In this document: positions 59,401-64,000 of the stretch, in pieces
Layout of the letters: each line of letters begins with the position of its first letter
Numbering within the stretch: position 1 is the first letter of the stretch
Source of the DNA: Hygrocybe punicea
Lineage: Eukaryota; Basidiomycota; Agaricomycetes; Agaricales; Hygrophoraceae
Reading direction: 5' to 3'
DNA: 64,000 bases
Assembly (NCBI GenBank): GCA_963556145.1
Contig: OY744472.1
Span: 3,162,001-3,226,000, forward strand
The notes under the pieces: model-generated
What the model saw: only the letters and a program-made list of their open reading frames with translations
The model's database searches: none
What the model was told of the DNA's origin: nothing
Made by a program: the position numbers and the translations under genes

Positions 59401-61189
59401 ATGAATATTAGCCCTGGGCCAGACCTGTCGTTTCTCAACATGTAGAAGTGACATATGACCCATTCAGTTACATCTACAAGTTTAGGAAATCGGGTGGCCT
59501 GAAGTGCAGGTGGAATCCAAAACCTAGAAATAATACTTAGGGCATTCATGGCTCCTACACAAGATCAAAAGACTTACTTATAATCAACCTTTACAAGTTC
59601 TTCATCACACCTCTCAATATCCCAGAAGTTGAGCACACTTCCATCTCTTAACTGTATTCTAAAGTCTGTGGTGTGACAGTTTTCCCTCAGACGCTGCATG
59701 ACTGGCAGCAATCTGCTACAAAGGACAATGCCTTCACTATTGTCTGGCAATAGAGATTGCATCAGTTGCTCTATCTAATCTTGAAAATGAATTGGGTAGT
59801 TACCAGGTAATTCCCTTAAGTGCAACCCCAGAGATGATACCTCATCTGGACACATGTTTTTGCAAGTATTGTTCTTCTGAGTTAATACAGCCACCATCAC
59901 CAATATATATGGTGAGCCTGTAGTGGTTGTCAGCATGGAAAACTCAAGAATATCTGAACACTGACCACACAGAGCAAGGTAGGCCAATCTGGTGCCTGCC
60001 GTGTATAACTTGGACGTGACAGCAGCCGGAACCCCAAACAGTGTTCCTACTTGCTTGGCAGGCATTTGATTGTGTTCTCTCCTATAACTGTGATTCTGAT
60101 CAGTTGTTATCCGATGCCAAGTTGAACTGCTTGGATGAACTGCTCAATCCACATTGTAAACTCTAGAGCAGACTTCATGTACTTGAAGCTGTACTCTATG
60201 CTATCTCTCTCATTGTTGATGCACCAGTTTGCCAGCTGTGCCAATGGGAAAGGCTCTGACCCAATGGCAGGCGTAACAGGAGATGTAACAGCAAGCTCTG
60301 AAGATTCCAGTTTTTGGAGGAGTGTGTGGAGAAGGCATGTCTTGTCATCATTCTTGAGCAGGCCTAGCTTTGTGACAAAGTGCCGGGTCTCCTTTGGAGC
60401 ACCTCTGGGATCAGTTGTGACCTGCCAGGTAAGCCTTCGGCACTCAACACGCTTGGCCCTAGGAGCTGCAGCTGCAGGTGCATTAGACTCTGCATCATCC
60501 TCCAGTGCATTGTCGTCATTGGGCTGGGGGCCAGGGGTAGGAGTGCCAGTGGTGAATGGGGTGAGGGACGATGGGGCTGAACTCCCACAGCGTTGGGATA
60601 GAGGAATGACCAAGTCAGAGTCACCACCTTGCTCTGCCCCTGTAGGACCAAGCATGCAAATGAGGGGTGCCTCTAATCCACTCTGAAGCAGACTGCTACT
60701 TTCTCCTCTGCGTCGCCTAGTATCATTTCTGGCTGCCCTGACTTTTGCTGTCTTAGCTGTGTGCTTGGCCTTGGTTTTATTTCTGCTTCTAGGAGTGGCT
60801 GATTCAGTGATATAGGGAATAGTAGGCGATGACAGCTGGTGGTTGAGAGAGCTACACAAGTCCACAGCAGCAGGAAAGTCTGTTGTTAATGCTCCATGTT
60901 TCTTGGCGATATCAAGGAGACGTTGGATGTCAGCAAGAAGTGAGGGGCAGAGGTTGTAGGGGATGCTAAACTGTGAGTCCATTGTAGATAGGATGAGCTG
61001 GGTAGAGGAGGGCCATTGGAGCTGGTAAAGGGCCGTTAGCGATGGGAGGACATTGTGACTTTGTTTGAGCTGTGAAGCAGTCGTTCGAGCTCCGTTTCCC
61101 CTATTTTTCCAGTTAATGCACAGTAAAGAGGACCAATATATTTCGCTATGCAATACATGATGGTACAACTACTATTTCTACCATTGTAG

Positions 61190-61590
61190 CTGATGCCACC
61201 TGTGGTTGTTGCTGCCTCTGTGCTACTAGTGATGGTGGTGGTGTTGCCATTGCGTTACTGCTGCCCCCACCACTGCCGCTAATGGTGGTGATGCCACTGC
61301 CGATGCAGGACACTGCTGTTGGTGCTGCCACTGCTGCTGTGTTGCTGTGGTGATCGTGCCGCTGTTGCCGTCGCTGGTGGTTACGGTGTGATGGTGGTGC
61401 TACCCCTGCTGCCGTGCTGGTGGTGGTGCTGCCACTGCCATGCTGTTGCTGCTGCAGCAATGCAGTCGCTGCTGCAGCCGTTGCATCCCTACCCTCCTGC
61501 TGGTGCTGCTACTGAAGTCCCAACAGCCGCCGGTGGTGCTGACGCTGGGTCCCTGCCATGGCCACTTGCCGCTGGGATTGCAGTTGGAAC
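61190..61590. repeat. GCT/GGT/GCC triplet-rich block
   Basis: Interspersed gctgctgc, ggtggtg and gccactgc runs. Low complexity opens frames on both strands (poly-Gln/His on the minus strand); none is supported as a gene. Confidence 0.75.
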
Positions 61591-61713
61591 CTGTGTGTTG
61601 TTGCTGCCGTTTCGTTAGCACTGTCTCTCCTGAAGTTGCGCTATAGCTCACTAGTCTTCCCACACCACAAGCGCGCATATCCGGCGGATACACACGCTTG
61701 TGGCTGAAAAACA

Positions 61714-62270
61714 TTGCGCAAAAGATGGGAACATGAGACTTCGAGACCCCTTGACTTCTCGTTTCTGTTGTGAATGAGGTGCGGGGTCAATAGCGGCCGG
61801 GGGTGGTTGAAAACGGTGCGGGAGGAGCGGTCTTGGCTGTTGAAAAAGTGGAGGGGGTGGGTATTGCGCAAAAGATGGGAACACGAGGCGTCGAGACCCC
61901 TCGACTTCTTGTTTCCGTTGTGAACGAGGTGTGAACGAGGTGCGGTGGGTCGATAGGAGCCGGGGGTGGTCGAAAATGGGCAGGAAGGGGCATCCTTGGT
62001 GTGAACAAGTCAGGCTGGTGGTGGGAACAACACCGCGCGCTGGGACTGACCCATCCTTTCAATGAAAACAGGGTGGGGTGTACACGAGCCGTGGGTGGTC
62101 GAAAACAGACGGGGTGGGGCGTCCTGGTGGATGAAAAAGGGGGGGTCATTGGGCAGACAGCTGGAACATGAGGGCCTCAGATGCCCCCAACCGTGTGTAG
62201 ACTGGCTGGGGGTGGTCACAAACGGCCAGGGACTGAGTGTCCTGGTGGTAGAAAATGGGAGACTTTAGTT
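61714..62270. repeat. Tandem repeat, unit about 152 bp
   Basis: gcgcaaaagatgggaaca at 61714 and 61866 starts two clear units (shared cgagacccc, tcgtttc, gccgggggtggt). A third, degenerate part runs to about 62270 (ggaacatgagg, ctgggggtggtcac). Confidence 0.75.
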
Positions 62271-62904
62271 CTGCGAGGTGGGATCACGAGAACCTGCGAA
62301 ATACATACTTATATGTGCATCCCACTGGCAGATTGTGGGGCACGGTTGAAGTCAACTTGCTGAGGCGCTGAATAAGCACAAATTCGAACTTTCTGGCGTA
62401 TTTAATAAATATTTTATTCCCCAGATACAACCACATGCAATAAATTTAATATGTCTCTGAGGTTATTGCATGTCTGGTAGTTGAAATATATGTTGGATCC
62501 TCCTGGTCCTAAGAGGAACATTGTCAGGGATGTCCAGGAGAGTATTTGGAGCATTTTCCCAGGTCTTTGTGGGCATTGAGTCTTGTGATATTCCTCAGAA
62601 ATTGCAGAAAATGCCATTAAATAGGATTTCGGAGACATTTCTTGCCTAATAAAATACAGGCCTACATCAGCATTGATATAATGGAAAGTGGAACCACATT
62701 TTAGCCCAATCATTCATCTGATGCTCACCAAGCACCATTATTTAACATGCCCTGCCCATGTTATACATTCAGTCGGAGATTCAACTTTGCAGTAATGAAT
62801 GTGATAAGGGTGTATGCAGTACATCCTCTTCTGTCTTCTCTCTCCTGCAGAGTGACTCCTTTTATATATCTATCATTGGGATTTCATCTTGATGCACATC
62901 AGAA
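62271..62904. other. Spacer without clear gene
   Basis: About 630 bp. An open minus-strand frame at 62414-62713 (99 codons) has no recognisable feature and no supporting context. The region may hold 5' exons of the next gene. Confidence 0.4.
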
Positions 62905-63340
62905 ATGGCAAGAATCAAGTTTGGCACTTTCTTTCCAGGTATTTTGTTGTTTGTCACTCTTCTCTTGACTTTACATGGCAGAGCCTGGAGGTTTGGGAGG
63001 CATAAGAGGTTAGAATTCCTAAGGTCGTTTACCTGTATACTAACATCTCTAACTACTTGTTTCCATTATCAGCACCATCCTGAAGGAGATTGCAATAAGT
63101 TGTGATTGGGTTGTATTGACAAATGTACTTCCACCATCTGGTAAGCCAAACTCTCAACTATCCTTTATTGATGGGAAATCTCTTGTTATTATAGATCATA
63201 GTGAAATGTTCTGTATTACAACCCGTTTGTGGGTTCCCTGCTTGAGGGATGTTGACTTATATGATGTTACTCTTTGTCGCTTTGATGATAAAACAATCTG
63301 CAATACTGAGCATGGTTGTTTCCAAACAATATTAAGTTGA
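62905..63340 (+). CDS. Small two-exon protein of unknown function
   Basis: Exons 62905-63008 and 63073-63340 with a 64-nt GT..AG intron; 372 nt in total, 123 residues, in frame. The N-terminus is basic then hydrophobic (KFGTFFPGILLFVTLLLTLH), possibly a signal anchor. The rest includes AISCDWVVLTNVLPPSGKP and SLVIIDHSEMFCITTRLW. The 3' end abuts the Helitron terminus at 63360, so the stop codon region may be truncated relative to an ancestor. No family is recognised. Confidence 0.45.
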
Positions 63341-63359
63341 ACATTTCCAACAAACCTAT

Positions 63360-64000
63360 TTGTTTAGAGGGCCAGTGCTGCGCATGGCATGAACGAGTTC
63401 TTCCTAAAGTTCCAATCTTTGCTCTGAGTTGATATACTGCCACCTCGTAAACCATATTGAGCAAGACTAAGCCCACCACACCCACCCATTATTCTAGTGC
63501 AAAAGTTGTTGATGTAGACTTGATGAGCCCAACCTTGTTTTATTTCATATCTCATACAAATTTAGAGAAAATTTTGGCCACCCGCCCACCCACATATAAC
63601 TTTAAGCATATATTGCCAGCACAAGATTCTTGCCTCTGCATTGTCTAACATCAGCATCAGATAATTTATCAAGCATACCATCATATGAACAAGTATTTCC
63701 AGTAGTCATGCCATCATGAAACCGAACCTTCTTGTCTGCACTTATGATTCTACTGGTAAAATGATATTGGCCATGATAAACAATTCCTTTCAACCTCAAT
63801 AACTTGATGCCTTTGTCAGTCTCAAACTCAAGTGTATGACTGGTCTCAATGTCCATGAGTGGATATTCCAAAACAAGCACAGGTGGCACTTTATTGTAGA
63901 ATAAGATTTGTTGCATAGCCGATTGACACTTAGAACACCTTCAATGTGTTTGTTGGGACAAAGTTTCCATCCAATTCATAGTAGACCCTTGAACTGAAGT
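63360..64000 (-). pseudogene. Helitron family-1 tail, inverted copy (runs off the window)
   Basis: Reverse complement of 7721-8361 with only a few changes, e.g. one giving Arg for Trp at 63737-63739. It includes the TGA after the SQQTH block, the protease-like His and Asp motifs and the CTAAACAA terminus at 63360-63367. Continues beyond 64000. Confidence 0.93.

Larger units (their letters stand above)
53408..59506. mobile_element. Long palindromic (foldback) element with 7-bp target duplication
   Basis: Ends CACTTCAGG and CCTGAAGTG, flanked on both sides by CAGGTGG (53401-53407 and 59507-59513). Removing it with one CAGGTGG copy rejoins the exon of the surrounding gene in frame (IPPA-RSPL). 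The arms are about 2.75 kb. The outer 2.1 kb of each arm is nearly identical, the inner 300 bp near the loop is clearly more diverged, and a few differences lie in the outer 200 bp, including a 22-bp copy-number change at 53540. There is no transposase. The content is minisatellite and triplet-rich DNA. The length includes a gap and a duplicated flank, so the true size is probably about 5.57 kb. Confidence 0.82.
52736..60982 (-). pseudogene. Unknown multi-exon gene split by a palindromic element
   Basis: Starts MDSQFSIPYNLCPSLL at 60982. A basic region (SRNKTKAKHTAKTAKVRAAR) and a Pro/Ser-rich linker precede TWQVTTDPRGAPKETRHFV and LANWCINNERDSIEYSFKYM (60982-60107). A one-base frame change near 60115 leads to MPAKQVGTLFGVPAAVTSKL (60065) and then LRDGSVLNFWDIERCDEELV (59640). 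An intron of 54 nt ends at an FWIPPA exon (59540), where the palindrome is inserted. The exon continues at 53400 as RSPLWYLPPDVSAISARA. A further exon at 53041-52736 has FWALLPHLISVLYKGEFFED and HYHLYNRYAERV. Its last exon(s) are lost at the Helitron-like pieces. No family is recognised. Base composition is more even than in the Helitrons, so it looks like a host gene or captured host DNA. Confidence 0.6.

Noticed and set aside
62414..62713. 99-codon minus-strand open frame
   Set aside because: No features, no splice partners, and overlaps a spacer next to a plus-strand gene.

Overview
This window looks like repeat-dense nuclear DNA of an Agaricomycete (mushroom-forming basidiomycete). Genes have several exons with introns of about 45-65 nt and GT..AG borders. 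The mobile families seen are Helitrons encoding a Rep-Pif1 helicase, a Kyakuja-Dileera-Zisupton (KDZ) transposon, a solo LTR, foldback/MITE elements, and a zinc-finger orphan family known to me from basidiomycete genomes. The species cannot be named. There are no rRNA or tRNA genes that I can support and no CRISPR array.

Layout. 1-500: G-rich tandem repeat. 752-5566: decayed zinc-finger/PHD gene whose core resembles P-element transposases. 5943-8588: 3' half of a family-1 Helitron with short Helitron-like pieces. 8709-51613: a second family-1 Helitron, cut in two by a 33.7-kb stack of insertions. 52736-60982: a host-like gene split by a 6.1-kb palindromic element that contains an assembly gap. 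61190-62270: triplet and minisatellite repeats. 62905-63340: a small unknown gene. 63360-64000: inverted, near-identical copy of the Helitron tail at 7721-8361.

The stack can be dated by nesting, because each target is rejoined exactly when the insert is removed. Helitron 1 carries a foldback MITE at a TA target (11545-45209). The MITE loop carries a 1.65-kb solo LTR (11950-13600, TSD ACTCC). Its right arm carries a KDZ transposon (13810-44999, TSD TCTACAAC). The KDZ right TIR is cut at A^T by a 23.8-kb insertion (20991-44772) that ends in CTAG and encodes a complete family-2 Rep-helicase at its 3' side.

The 5' 15.8 kb of that large Helitron carries no transposition gene. It holds a cargo block of short-intron genes on both strands: an ATP-grasp-like gene, two paralogous small tail-anchored membrane proteins, a protein of a recurrent basidiomycete orphan family, one or two multi-exon unknowns and a lysine-rich unknown. 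The genes are separated by a recurrent 11-bp-stem hairpin repeat. The cargo block, the tail-anchored pair and a putative ubiquitin-protease-like domain at the C-terminus of all three Helitron proteins are the best candidates for undescribed biology.
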